Below, in pieces: positions 1-6,970 of a stretch of DNA of 33,725 nucleotides. The position numbers and the translations under genes are program-made. The notes under the pieces are model-generated. The model did no database searches. It had not been told where the DNA came from and saw only the letters and a list, made by a program, of their open reading frames with translations. Numbering within the stretch: the first letter of the stretch is position 1; each line of letters opens with the position of its first letter. The DNA is from Faecalibacterium gallinarum (GTDB taxonomy: Bacteria; Bacillota; Clostridia; Oscillospirales; Ruminococcaceae), in assembly GCF_022180365.1 (NCBI RefSeq), contig NZ_BQKV01000014.1:1-33725 (forward strand). Reading direction: 5' to 3'.

Positions 1-6
1 GTTCAT
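1..6 (-). CDS. Start of a probable TnpA (Y1 transposase), only two codons in window
   Basis: The minus strand shows an AAAGGGAGG ribosome site, nine bases, then ATG AAC at 6-1. The reading frame leaves the window at once, so only Met-Asn is visible. The upstream hairpins suggest an IS200-type single-strand transposase, many of which begin Met-Asn in clostridia. Nothing in the protein itself can be checked here. Confidence 0.45.
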
Positions 7-16
7 TTTGAATGAC

Positions 17-73
17 CTCCCTTTGCTTGGTTGTGCAGTTGGCAGACCGCACTTCTATTTTAAGCAAAGGGAG
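17..73 (-). promoter_or_regulatory. Stem-loop sequestering the transposase ribosome site
   Basis: The perfect 12-bp arms 17-28 and 62-73 enclose a 33-base loop that holds a smaller 7-bp stem (GTGC and GCAC ends). On the minus-strand RNA the 3' arm contains the AAAGGGAG ribosome site of the transposase start at base 6, so folding would hide it. IS200 elements are known to limit transposase translation this way. Confidence 0.6.
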
Positions 74-110
74 TTTTTCTGTCACCATGATCGACATAAG
101 TCTTTTTTAG

Positions 111-133
111 AACCACTCGCCTAGCGAGTGGTT
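111..133. repeat. Subterminal hairpin of the IS left end
   Basis: AACCACTCGC and GCGAGTGGTT form a perfect 10-bp stem around a three-base loop. Such an imperfect-palindrome hairpin near the end is what Y1 transposases recognise in IS200/IS605 elements. On the plus strand it is followed by TTTTC, so it could also end transcription in that direction. Confidence 0.55.
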
Positions 134-144
134 TTCGTTATACA

Positions 145-187
145 ATAAAAAGCGCCTGTGCGGTTCGCCGCACAGGCGCTTTTGTTC
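145..187. terminator. Bidirectional intrinsic terminator after upp
   Basis: The perfect 13-bp stem 151-163 / 168-180 has a TTCG loop. On the minus strand it is followed by TTTTTATTG and lies 33 bases after the upp stop, so it ends the tsaE-tsaB-rpiB-upp transcript. The plus strand also has a T-rich tail (TTTGTTCTTTT). It shields the adjacent IS transposase, which has the same orientation as upp. Confidence 0.9.
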
Positions 188-212
188 TTTTGGAAAATCA
201 GAAAAGAGGAAA

Positions 213-839
213 TTACTTGGTGCCGTAGATCCGGTCGCCAGCGTCGCCCAGGCCGGGGACGATGTAGCCGTTTTCGTCCAGGCACTCGTCCTCAGCGCCG
301 ATGTAGATGTCCACATCGGGGTGAGCCTCGTGCAGGGCCTTGATTCCCTCGGGGGCGGCGATCAGGCCGATGAACTTGATCCGCTTGGCGCCGTGCTTCT
401 TGATCTGGGCGATGGCGTCCACGGCGCTGCCGCCGGTGGCCAGCATGGGGTCCAGAACCAGGACGTCCCGCTCGGCGATGTCGGCGGGCAGCTTGCAGAA
501 GTACTCCACCGGCTTGAGGGTGGTCTCGTCACGGTACAGGCCGATAAAGCCGACCTTAGCCGCCGGGATCAGCGAGAGCATGCCGTCCAGCATACCCATA
601 CCGGCCCGCAGCAGGGGAACCAGAGCCAGCTTGCGGCCGGCCAGAACCTTGGTCCGCGCCATGGTGATGGGCGTCTCGATTTCGACTTCTTCCAGCGGGA
701 GGTCACGGGTGGCCTCGTAGCACAGCAGGGTGGCGATCTCGCTGACGAGGTCGCGGAACTCCTTGGTGCCGGTCTGCTTGTTGCGCAGCAGGCTGATCTT
801 GTGCTGCAGCAGGGGGTGGTCAACGATCATGGGCGTCAT
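213..839 (-). CDS. upp: Uracil phosphoribosyltransferase
   Basis: Upp converts uracil and PRPP to UMP in the cytoplasm (pyrimidine salvage). The 208-residue length is standard. The PRPP-binding motif [10 protein letters not shown] is at residues 130-139, and the uracil-binding C-terminal motif [13 protein letters not shown] starts near 191. The first ATG (839) is preferred because AAAGGAG precedes it by nine bases; an in-frame ATG three codons later is possible. It is the last gene of a minus-strand run: rpiB stops 60 bases upstream with no terminator between, and a strong terminator follows. Nucleotide salvage next to rpiB makes metabolic sense because both deal with pentose phosphate. Identification is secure. 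Confidence 0.96.
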   Translation of the reverse strand: MTPMIVDHPLLQHKISLLRNKQTGTKEFRDLVSEIATLLCYEATRDLPLEEVEIETPITMARTKVLAGRKLALVPLLRAGMGMLDGMLSLIPAAKVGFIGLYRDETTLKPVEYFCKLPADIAERDVLVLDPMLATGGSAVDAIAQIKKHGAKRIKFIGLIAAPEGIKALHEAHPDVDIYIGAEDECLDENGYIVPGLGDAGDRIYGTK

Positions 840-899
840 AACTACACTCTCCTTTGGTGCGATCTATCTTTATGAATTGGAAAGGGAACAGACAATGGT

Positions 900-1346
900 T
901 CAGCGGTTTTCGATGGCGGTCAGCTTGGCGATCCGGCCAATGTGGCGCCCGCCCTCGAAGGGGGTGGAAAGGAACAGATCCACCAGCTGGCAGGCCAGCC
1001 CCGGGCCGATGACCCGGCCGCCCATGCACAGGGCGTTGGCGTCATTGTGACGGCGGGTATACTCGCAGCTGAAGCTGTCCGAGCAGCAGCAGGCGCGGAT
1101 GCCCTTGACCTTGTTGGCGGCCATGCTGATGCCAACGCCGGTGCCGCAGAACAAAAGCGCCTTGTCACACTGGCCCGAAACCACGGCGTCGCAGGCGGGC
1201 AGAGCCATGTCGGGGTAGTCCACGCTGGCGGTGCTGTGGGTGCCGAAGTCGATGTATTCGATCCCCTTTTCCTCCAGATGGGCCTTGACCGCCTCCTTCA
1301 GTTCAAAGCCGCCATGGTCGGCGGCGAGTGCGATGGGGTTTGCCAT
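900..1346 (-). CDS. rpiB: Ribose-5-phosphate isomerase B
   Basis: Interconverts ribose 5-phosphate and ribulose 5-phosphate in the pentose phosphate pathway, feeding PRPP synthesis. The 148 residues are typical of the RpiB/LacA/LacB family. Visible motifs are DHGG at 10-13, the active-site Cys67 in LFCGTGVGIS, and RRHNDAN at 98-104. GGAGAAAGGA precedes the ATG. The gene lies 21 bases after the tsaB stop and shares the transcript with upp. A related sugar-phosphate isomerase (allose or galactose 6-phosphate) is possible in this family, but the single-copy housekeeping context favours RpiB. Confidence 0.93.
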   Translation of the reverse strand: MANPIALAADHGGFELKEAVKAHLEEKGIEYIDFGTHSTASVDYPDMALPACDAVVSGQCDKALLFCGTGVGISMAANKVKGIRACCCSDSFSCEYTRRHNDANALCMGGRVIGPGLACQLVDLFLSTPFEGGRHIGRIAKLTAIENR

Positions 1347-1367
1347 AACAGATGATCCTTTCTCCGT

Positions 1368-2084
1368 TCAGTTTGTGGGGGCTGCGGCTTTTTCTTCCGC
1401 AGCCAGACGGGCTGCCCGCTCCCGCTCGGCCTGGCTCAGCCGGTGGTAGTCCGGCAGCAGGGCCTCGGGCAGAACAGCCTGCCCGGCCAGCGCCATCCGG
1501 CGGGCCACCAGGGCCACCGCTGCCGCGCGGCCCCCCGTCAAAGCCGGGGGCACCGGCAGAACGCCGGGCAGCTGACCATATTTATTATAGCACAGAGCGG
1601 CGCCATCACCAACAAAAAAGAGGGGCTTTTTGCAATTTTCTGCAAAATCGGCCAGGTCGTCCACCGCCCGGGCGTCGTCCTCCATCAATCGCTGGTGGGT
1701 GGCCAGGTCGAAGGCGGCGCTGTACACCTGGGCCCGGCGGGCGTCCAGGGCGCAGAGGACGGTGCCCTCGCCCACATGGGCCGCTGCCAGGGCCTCCAGG
1801 GTGGAGACCGGAGCGCAGAGGGTCTCCCGGGGGAAGGCCAGACCCTTGACAGCGGCCAGCCCGATCCGAAGCCCGGTGAAACTGCCCGGCCCGGCGTTGA
1901 CGCCATAGAGATCAATGTCGGCGCAGGTCATCCCGCAGAGTTTGAGGCAGTGGTCGATCAGGGGCAGCAAAGTCTCGCTGTGGGTCAGACCCCCGTCCAG
2001 ATAGCATTCATAGAGCAGCCGCTCGTCCTGCATCAGAGCGACACCGGCGGTTTTGCCGGCGGTGTCCACGGCCAGAATATTCAT
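1368..2084 (-). CDS. tsaB: tRNA t6A biosynthesis protein TsaB
   Basis: TsaB is the inactive TsaD-like partner in the TsaB-TsaD-TsaE complex that puts threonylcarbamoyl on A37 of ANN-decoding tRNAs. The 238-residue product begins MNILAVDTAGKTAGVAL, and the ASKHA signature NAGPGSFTGLRIG follows near residue 70. The ATG at 2084 is chosen because the protein starts directly with the first beta strand and overlaps the tsaE stop by four bases (ATGA), a sign of translational coupling. A longer frame upstream encodes Pro/Gly/His-rich shadow sequence inside tsaE. rimI and tsaD, often next in Firmicutes, are not here; rpiB follows instead. Confidence 0.92.
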   Translation of the reverse strand: MNILAVDTAGKTAGVALMQDERLLYECYLDGGLTHSETLLPLIDHCLKLCGMTCADIDLYGVNAGPGSFTGLRIGLAAVKGLAFPRETLCAPVSTLEALAAAHVGEGTVLCALDARRAQVYSAAFDLATHQRLMEDDARAVDDLADFAENCKKPLFFVGDGAALCYNKYGQLPGVLPVPPALTGGRAAAVALVARRMALAGQAVLPEALLPDYHRLSQAERERAARLAAEEKAAAPTN

Positions 2085-2506
2085 AGCGTTACCCCCTCGA
2101 TGGTGATGCGGCGGGTGGTGTCGTCCAGCCGCTGGATGTCCACCCGGATGGGGTGTTCCAGGGCCAGCAGATCCGCCAGGTTTTCGCTCCACTCGGCGGC
2201 CACAATGGCCCCCTGGTCCAGATAGTCGTAAAAGCCTGCCGCGCACAGGTCGTTCTCGGTGGAGATGCGGTAGAGGTCAAAATGGGCCAGGGGCCGGGGG
2301 CCCCGGTAGTAATTCACGATGGCGAAGGTGGGGCTCGAAACGGGGTCGGTGCAGCCCAGCCCGGCGGCCAGCCCCTCGCAGAAAGCGGTTTTGCCCGCCC
2401 CCAGCCCGCCGGTAAAGGCGATCACCGCGCCGGGGGCCAGGACGCCGGCCATCCGCCGGCCCAGCGCCACCGTCTCCGCGCGGGAATGGGTGATAAATTC
2501 AGCCAT
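2081..2506 (-). CDS. tsaE: tRNA t6A biosynthesis ATPase TsaE
   Basis: TsaE is the small P-loop ATPase that drives the TsaBD threonylcarbamoyl transfer cycle. The 141-residue product has the Walker A motif GGLGAGKT near residue 33, followed by the family motif SPTFAIVNYY and HFDLYR. The ATG at 2506 is chosen because GAGGAAAA lies nine bases upstream; a longer open frame starts inside the promoter region and would be read from untranscribed DNA. It is the first gene of the tsaE-tsaB-rpiB-upp operon and overlaps tsaB by four bases. Confidence 0.93.
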   Translation of the reverse strand: MAEFITHSRAETVALGRRMAGVLAPGAVIAFTGGLGAGKTAFCEGLAAGLGCTDPVSSPTFAIVNYYRGPRPLAHFDLYRISTENDLCAAGFYDYLDQGAIVAAEWSENLADLLALEHPIRVDIQRLDDTTRRITIEGVTL

Positions 2507-2541
2507 AAGCGTTTTCCTCACTTGGCAGAGATGATAACAGA

Positions 2542-2571
2542 AATGCGGCAGCACAAGGGTGCCGCCGCATT
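2542..2571 (-). terminator. Terminator of the secreted CHAT-like gene, overlapping the tsaE start region
   Basis: A 13-bp stem (2559-2571 with 2542-2554, one G-U pair) with a four-base loop is followed on the minus strand by TTTCTGTTAT. It lies 45 bases after the stop at 2616. The tsaE promoter -10 box ends at 2574, so a transcript starting there would lack part of the 5' arm. Confidence 0.7.
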
Positions 2572-2573
2572 CC

Positions 2574-2602
2574 AGTATAATATAATTTGTAGAAAAGTGC
2601 AA
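2574..2602 (-). promoter_or_regulatory. Promoter of the tsaE operon
   Basis: Minus strand: TTGCAC (2602-2597), 17-base AT-rich spacer, TATACT (2579-2574). It sits between the stop of the secreted gene and the terminator hairpin, about 70 bases before the tsaE start. Confidence 0.7.
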
Positions 2603-2615
2603 TCTCCGCCGATGT

Positions 2616-3812
2616 TTAGGCAGCGTCGATGGTTACATCCCCGGTGGGGTAGAGGGTGGCGTCCCAGTTGCCGCCCAGAACAGGATAGGCGGCAACCCGG
2701 TGGGGGAACAATCCGCCCTGAGACAGATACCATTCAATGTCGTCGGATCCATAGGTGGCCACCGCATGTTCCAGAGATTCCCGAATGGTCTTGCCCATAA
2801 TCATCTGGTTGACCGTGTCCCAAACCAGGTTCCGGGAATAGATGGTGTAAACGGTGTTGACATATCCGATGACCGCCTCGGCTCCGCCCTGGAGCAGGGC
2901 ATCTCCCATGGTGAAATCGACGTGGTTTTCGACGCCCATGAACTCACAGGCCTCCGAGAAGACGATGGTGCCCTCCAGCTTGCCGCCGGAGTAGGCGCTG
3001 CGGAAGAAAGAGGGCAGCACGCTGTACTTGCCGTCGATCTTAATCACCCGGTGGCAGAGCAGATCCACCGCATAGCTCAGATCCTTCCAAAGGTTGGATT
3101 CCTCCATCAGGATAACGACCGGAGCGGTCTCGCTCTTCTCCCAGAAAAAGAGATAATTGTAAGTGTAGGTATAGTACAGGCCGTGGGCGCTGAGGATACA
3201 CAGATCGTAGTCGTCCATGTGCCGCAGATCCCGGACGGTGACCTCGCTGTCCAGATCGGTTTGCAGGCCCAGCTCGTTCCAGTAGCTCTGCATATAAACG
3301 TAGTTGGGGTAGCGGGTGCTGTTCACCGTGTCGTCAAAGGCGTAGTAGATCATGGCGTTGCCCAGGTAGCTGTTGGTACCGGCCAGCATGTCGGCGCCCT
3401 CCTCGGTCAGGGGCAGGGCCAGCTGCTCGCTGTCGTCGTCATAGTCCGCGACGGTCAAACCGCCCCAAACACCGCAGGTGTAGCTGAAGGAATACATCCC
3501 GTTTTCTTCGTCATAATAAATAGAATCCGACAGGATCAGATTCTGGCTGGCCAGTTCTTCCAGCTGGGCGGCCGCGGCGGCCTGGCGCTCTTCCTGGGAC
3601 ATGGCGGCGTACTCGGCGCTTTCGGTCAGGCCGGTGATGGCCTGGTCGGCCTGCTCCATCTCCTGGGCCTGGGCCATGGTCAGCTCACCGGCCGGTTCCG
3701 TTTCAGCTTCTGCTGCAAAGGCGGACACGGGGGACATAACCCCCACAAACAAAGACAGCGCGCACAACGCGCTGACAAAACGGCGTAAATGGACAGAATG
3801 TAAGAAATGCAT
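2616..3812 (-). CDS. Secreted CHAT-like (clan CD) cysteine peptidase homologue
   Basis: A 398-residue exported protein. Residues 1-33 are a signal peptide (basic start, hydrophobic core, cleavage near AFA-AEA). Residues 40-90 are Gln/Glu/Ala-rich and probably helical. The C-terminal half has the clan CD pattern: a beta strand ending in SAHG (His210, Gly211), then a strand ending in SEAC (Cys289), then ALLQGGAEAVIGYV and a final GKTIRESLEHA helix, closely matching the end of CHAT domains. His210 and Cys289 are the expected catalytic dyad. The substrate is unknown. The gene has its own promoter and terminator and is divergent from a SEDS polymerase, so a surface or cell-wall role is possible but is inference. 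GGGAGGG precedes the ATG. A gingipain-like or C11-like assignment is the alternative. Confidence 0.65.
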   Translation of the reverse strand: MHFLHSVHLRRFVSALCALSLFVGVMSPVSAFAAEAETEPAGELTMAQAQEMEQADQAITGLTESAEYAAMSQEERQAAAAAQLEELASQNLILSDSIYYDEENGMYSFSYTCGVWGGLTVADYDDDSEQLALPLTEEGADMLAGTNSYLGNAMIYYAFDDTVNSTRYPNYVYMQSYWNELGLQTDLDSEVTVRDLRHMDDYDLCILSAHGLYYTYTYNYLFFWEKSETAPVVILMEESNLWKDLSYAVDLLCHRVIKIDGKYSVLPSFFRSAYSGGKLEGTIVFSEACEFMGVENHVDFTMGDALLQGGAEAVIGYVNTVYTIYSRNLVWDTVNQMIMGKTIRESLEHAVATYGSDDIEWYLSQGGLFPHRVAAYPVLGGNWDATLYPTGDVTIDAA

Positions 3813-3872
3813 GATTTCACCCTCCCAAAGCAGACCCGAGGGTCTTTTGTCAAGATTTTGTTAGGTATTCCC

Positions 3873-3901
3873 ATTGTAGGAGCCCGGTTGGGGTTTGTCA
3901 A
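3873..3901 (-). promoter_or_regulatory. Promoter of the CHAT-like gene
   Basis: Minus strand: consensus TTGACA box (3901-3896; TTGACA as read), 17-base spacer, TACAAT (3878-3873), about 60 bases before the start at 3812. The leader holds a GACCC/GGGTC palindrome near 3831-3844. Confidence 0.8.
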
Positions 3902-3947
3902 GCTGACCGATTTTATTTTGCAAAGCTGTCACACCTTGGTCACAATC

Positions 3948-3976
3948 TTGCGCCCGCCGCCCAACTGCGCTATACT
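3948..3976 (+). promoter_or_regulatory. Promoter of the SEDS gene
   Basis: TTGCGC (3948-3953), 17-base spacer, TATACT (3971-3976), 34 bases before the proposed TTG start. It is divergent from the promoter at 3873-3901, with 46 bases between the two -35 boxes. Confidence 0.65.
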
Positions 3977-4010
3977 GTACCCGGATAAGAACTCGAAAGG
4001 TGGTGCTTTT

Positions 4011-5231
4011 TTGCTAAAAGGCGTTCAAACATACATGAAACGGACGGATAAATTCTACCTGATTCTCTGTCTGCTCAGCAGCGGTTTGGCGATGCTGACC
4101 CTGGCTTCCTGGGCGGCGGAACAGGGCAGCGGCTTTGATCTGGACGAGATCACCGGCCAGATTGTGGGGGTGGGCGACTACCGCAAAGCCCTGGTCCAGG
4201 CCGCCGCCGCCGGGATTGGCCTGATCGCGGCCATCATCCTCTCCAACATCGACTACCGCAGCCTGGTCAAGGTCTGGCCCTTCCATGTGGTTTTTACCTG
4301 GGGATTGGTCCTGCCCACCCTGGTGATCCGAAACGTGACCATCGGCCCCCTGACCATCGGCTACAACGCCGGAGACACCGACAACTATTCCTGGTACAAG
4401 CTGGCGGGCTTTACCTTCCAGCCCACCGAGCTGGCCAAGATCAGTTTTATCCTGACCTTTGCCATGCACCTGAACAACGTGCGGCACCGGATCAACGAGC
4501 CCAAAGAGCTGGGCAAACTTCTGCTCCATCTGCTGGTACCTATGGGGATCATCCACATCCAGGGCGACGACGGCACGGCTTTGATCTACGGCTTTATCGG
4601 CTGCTGCATGATGTTCGCCGCCGGTCTGAGCTGGAAGTATATTGTCTCGGCCCTGGCGGCCGGCATCAGCGCGGTGGCCATTGCCTTCGGCTTTTTCAGC
4701 GACAAGGTGGGCAAGAGCTACCAGTGGTACCGGATTCTGGCGGTCATCGACCCCGAGAATACCTCGGGCTGGGCCCCCAGCGAGGAAGTCTGGAAGAACA
4801 TCATCTACCAGCAGCAAAAGGGCGAGATCGCCATCGGCGCGGGAGGGATCTTCGGCAACGGGCTCTTTGACGGCACCTATTACAACGTCCCCAACGCCCA
4901 CAACGACTTTATTTTCTGCTGGATCGGCAACGCCATGGGGTTTGTGGGCTGCGTGCTGGTGCTGGGCATCCTCTTCACCCTAATCATCAAGACCTTTGTG
5001 GTGGGGGCCCGCAGCGAGGATCTGCTGGGCAGCTATATCTGCGCGGGCATCGGCGGGGCGCTTCTGGCCCAGATCACCGTCAACGTGGGGATGAACCTGC
5101 GGGTGCTGCCGGTCATCGGCGTGACCCTGCCCTTCTACTCCGCCGGCGGCAGTTCGGTGCTGATGCTGTATATCTGCGTGGGGCTGGTGCTCTCGGTCTA
5201 TATGCACAACAAGAAAAAACTATTCAGCTAG
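4011..5231 (+). CDS. SEDS-family peptidoglycan glycosyltransferase (RodA/FtsW type)
   Basis: SEDS proteins polymerise lipid II into glycan strands, working with a class B penicillin-binding protein. About ten hydrophobic segments are visible over 406 residues. Family features are the FQPTELAKISFIL helix, DDGTALI, the IGAGGIFGNGL loop, AHNDFIF (the Asp matches the conserved AHTDFIF aspartate) and a C-terminal LPFYSAGGSS segment. The usual IGEE after that aspartate is IGNA here. I prefer the TTG start at 4011: AAAGGTGG lies seven bases upstream; the ATG at 4035 has only AAAGG at 13 bases. No partner PBP lies in the window. RodA fits better than FtsW because no division genes adjoin, but this is uncertain. 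Confidence 0.85.
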   Translation: MLKGVQTYMKRTDKFYLILCLLSSGLAMLTLASWAAEQGSGFDLDEITGQIVGVGDYRKALVQAAAAGIGLIAAIILSNIDYRSLVKVWPFHVVFTWGLVLPTLVIRNVTIGPLTIGYNAGDTDNYSWYKLAGFTFQPTELAKISFILTFAMHLNNVRHRINEPKELGKLLLHLLVPMGIIHIQGDDGTALIYGFIGCCMMFAAGLSWKYIVSALAAGISAVAIAFGFFSDKVGKSYQWYRILAVIDPENTSGWAPSEEVWKNIIYQQQKGEIAIGAGGIFGNGLFDGTYYNVPNAHNDFIFCWIGNAMGFVGCVLVLGILFTLIIKTFVVGARSEDLLGSYICAGIGGALLAQITVNVGMNLRVLPVIGVTLPFYSAGGSSVLMLYICVGLVLSVYMHNKKKLFS

Positions 5232-5245
5232 TCTATTTACAAAGA

Positions 5246-5292
5246 AAGCCCGCGGCCTTCTCCTTTTACGGAGAGGGGCCGCGGGCTTTTTG
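5246..5292. terminator. Bidirectional terminator between the SEDS gene and apbE
   Basis: The 11-bp GC-rich stem 5247-5257 / 5277-5287, extended by inner CTCC/GGAG pairs, is followed by TTTTT on the plus strand and TTTCTTTG on the minus strand. It lies between the convergent stops at 5231 and 5307. Confidence 0.9.
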
Positions 5293-5306
5293 GAATTGGT
5301 TTATGG

Positions 5307-6407
5307 TCAGGACTGCACCGCGTGATTCTGGAACCCGCTGGAATAGACCAGCTGGCCGTCGGTGGTGCACCAGAGGGCTTCGACCCCGTCCAGGGACTCC
5401 ACCAGCGCCTGGCCCTCTTCCAGAGAGGAGCAGAACAGGGCGGTGGACAGGCAGTCCGCCAGCCCCGAATCAGGGCAGAGGATGGTGACGCTGTCGAAGT
5501 AGGTGGCGGGCCAGAGGGTATCGGGGTCGATCAGGTGGTGGTAGCGCACCCCGTCCACCACATAGAACCGCTGGTAGTCGCCGCTGGTGACCAGGGCCTG
5601 GTCGCTGGTATAGACGGCAGCCACCAGGGAGGAATCGGCGGTGTAATAGATCGAGGACTCCCAGGGGTTTTCCACCCCGCCGGTCCACTGCTTGGCGCCG
5701 GGTTTCAGGCCGATGGCCCGCAGGTTGCCGCCCACGCTCACCGAGGCGCTGATCAGGCCCCGGGCCTGGGCTGCCTGGCAGACCATCTCCACGGCGTAAC
5801 CCTTGCCCACGCTGCCCACATCCAGGGACATCTCAGGGTCGGCCAGATAGACGGTGCCCGCCTCCCGGTCGATGATCACGTCGTTGATGTCGCAGTGCTG
5901 GGCGGCGGCGTCCAGCTCGGCCTGAGTGGGCAGCAGGTTGTCCTCATCGCTGGGGTCGGCCTCGGCGGCCTCACGATAGTTGTGCCAGATCTCCAGCACG
6001 CTGCCCATGGCCACGTTCATCTTGCCGCCGGTGGTGTCATACATCTCGATGGCCAGCTCCAGCAGGTCGATGATCTTCTCATCCACCTTGACCGGGGCAA
6101 CGCCGGCGTTGTCGTTAATGGTTTTGATGTTGTTGACCCCTTCGTAGTCGTTGTAGATGTCGTACAGCTGGTGATATTCCAAAAGGTCTGCGTGGAGGGC
6201 GTCCATCTGCTGGGAGAATTCCTCCTCCGAGTCGCAGTAGGCGATCACCTGGGTGACGGTGTCGAACACATCATAGAAAATGGTGGTGTACCGCTGGGCG
6301 TCCTCGTCCGGCACACCGGAGGAGGCGGGGGCGCTGGAACAGCCCGCCAGCAGCGCGCCGCAGAGCACAAGGCTCACCAGGGAAAGTAGCGTTTGTTTGA
6401 TCTTCAT
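5307..6407 (-). CDS. apbE: FAD:protein FMN transferase (ApbE lipoprotein)
   Basis: ApbE attaches FMN from FAD to a Thr of target flavoproteins outside the membrane, such as RnfG/NqrC or extracellular reductases. The 366-residue product has a lipoprotein signal with the lipobox LLAGC (Cys23). Family motifs follow: SVGKGYAVEM near 199-208, SVGGNLRAIG at 225-234, TSGDYQRF near 274-281 and HHLIDP at 290-295. The ATG at 6407 follows AGGAG by eleven bases and comes one base after the stop of the DUF3783 gene, so the two are cotranscribed. No target flavoprotein or Rnf gene is in the window, so its substrate must be encoded elsewhere. Identification is secure. Confidence 0.92.
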   Translation of the reverse strand: MKIKQTLLSLVSLVLCGALLAGCSSAPASSGVPDEDAQRYTTIFYDVFDTVTQVIAYCDSEEEFSQQMDALHADLLEYHQLYDIYNDYEGVNNIKTINDNAGVAPVKVDEKIIDLLELAIEMYDTTGGKMNVAMGSVLEIWHNYREAAEADPSDEDNLLPTQAELDAAAQHCDINDVIIDREAGTVYLADPEMSLDVGSVGKGYAVEMVCQAAQARGLISASVSVGGNLRAIGLKPGAKQWTGGVENPWESSIYYTADSSLVAAVYTSDQALVTSGDYQRFYVVDGVRYHHLIDPDTLWPATYFDSVTILCPDSGLADCLSTALFCSSLEEGQALVESLDGVEALWCTTDGQLVYSSGFQNHAVQS

Positions 6408-6408
6408 A

Positions 6409-6837
6409 TTAAAGCTTCTCCTGTGTCGGGGCCGCCTGCTGGGTGTAGGCGCGGTGCTCTTCCTCCAGATGGGCCAGCAGATCCCCAAAGACCCAGCGGC
6501 GGCTGGTGGGGGTGACCACGGCTTTCAGGGGGATGTTGACCTTGGCGTTTTTCAAAAGATCCAGCAGGGTGTCCACATCTTTGTTGCGGAAATTGGCCAG
6601 CACGATGGCGGGCGGGTAGGCGCCGGGTTCCAGCACCAGGGTACGGGGGGCCGTCACCGGCACCTCGCCCAGCAGCTGGGCCACCGTCTGGCCTGCGTCG
6701 GCCGGGCTGACCGGAACGACCTTCATCCCGAAGGCGGGGGCCATCCCGTCCAGGACGCCCCGGTCGCCGGGGGCGAGATTCCAACCCAACACCATGGGCA
6801 CACCGGCGTTTTGGTTGCGGGCGATATGAGCTTTCAT
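6409..6837 (-). CDS. DUF3783-type protein of unknown function
   Basis: A soluble 142-residue protein without signal or membrane segments. The C-terminal part reads VDTLLDLLKNAKVNIPLKAVVTP, then a WVFGDLLAHLEEEHRAY stretch, which I recognise as the DUF3783 pattern common in clostridia. The N-terminal half begins MKAHIARNQNAGVPMVLGWNLAPGD-like and looks like a small alpha/beta domain. GAGG lies nine bases before the ATG. One base separates it from apbE, so the pair is an operon. No function is known to me; the family assignment is from memory of the C-terminal motif. Confidence 0.65.
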   Translation of the reverse strand: MKAHIARNQNAGVPMVLGWNLAPGDRGVLDGMAPAFGMKVVPVSPADAGQTVAQLLGEVPVTAPRTLVLEPGAYPPAIVLANFRNKDVDTLLDLLKNAKVNIPLKAVVTPTSRRWVFGDLLAHLEEEHRAYTQQAAPTQEKL

Positions 6838-6887
6838 CTTTTAAACCTCTTTGTACAGTATGGATTCCATCAGGGGAAATCTAAACT

Positions 6888-6893
6888 ATTATA
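6888..6893 (-). promoter_or_regulatory. -10 box for the DUF3783-apbE operon
   Basis: Minus-strand TATAAT (6893-6888) about 50 bases before the start. The -35 position falls in the T-tract of the upstream aroF terminator and matches poorly, so only the -10 box is convincing. Confidence 0.4.
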
Positions 6894-6909
6894 GCACAAA
6901 ACAGGACCG

Positions 6910-6950
6910 AAAAAAAGCGCCGCGGAACCCGAAGCCGGGCTCCGCAGCGC
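6910..6950 (-). terminator. Terminator after the DAHP synthase gene
   Basis: The 14-bp stem 6937-6950 / 6917-6930 (two G-U pairs) is followed on the minus strand by seven T. It lies 20 bases after the stop at 6971. Confidence 0.9.
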
Positions 6951-6970
6951 AGGGGGGAGGATACTCTGGG

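Larger units (their letters stand above)
1..140 (-). mobile_element. IS200/IS605-type element, left end (partial)
   Basis: Read on the minus strand this has the layout of an IS200-group left end: a subterminal hairpin (10-bp arms, 111-133), a spacer, a second long hairpin that covers a ribosome site (17-73), and an ATG start at 6-4. The element continues off the left edge, so transposase identity cannot be confirmed. The outer boundary is not visible as a repeat, because this family makes no target duplication; it probably lies between 134 and 145, next to the upp terminator. The call rests on architecture only. Confidence 0.6.
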
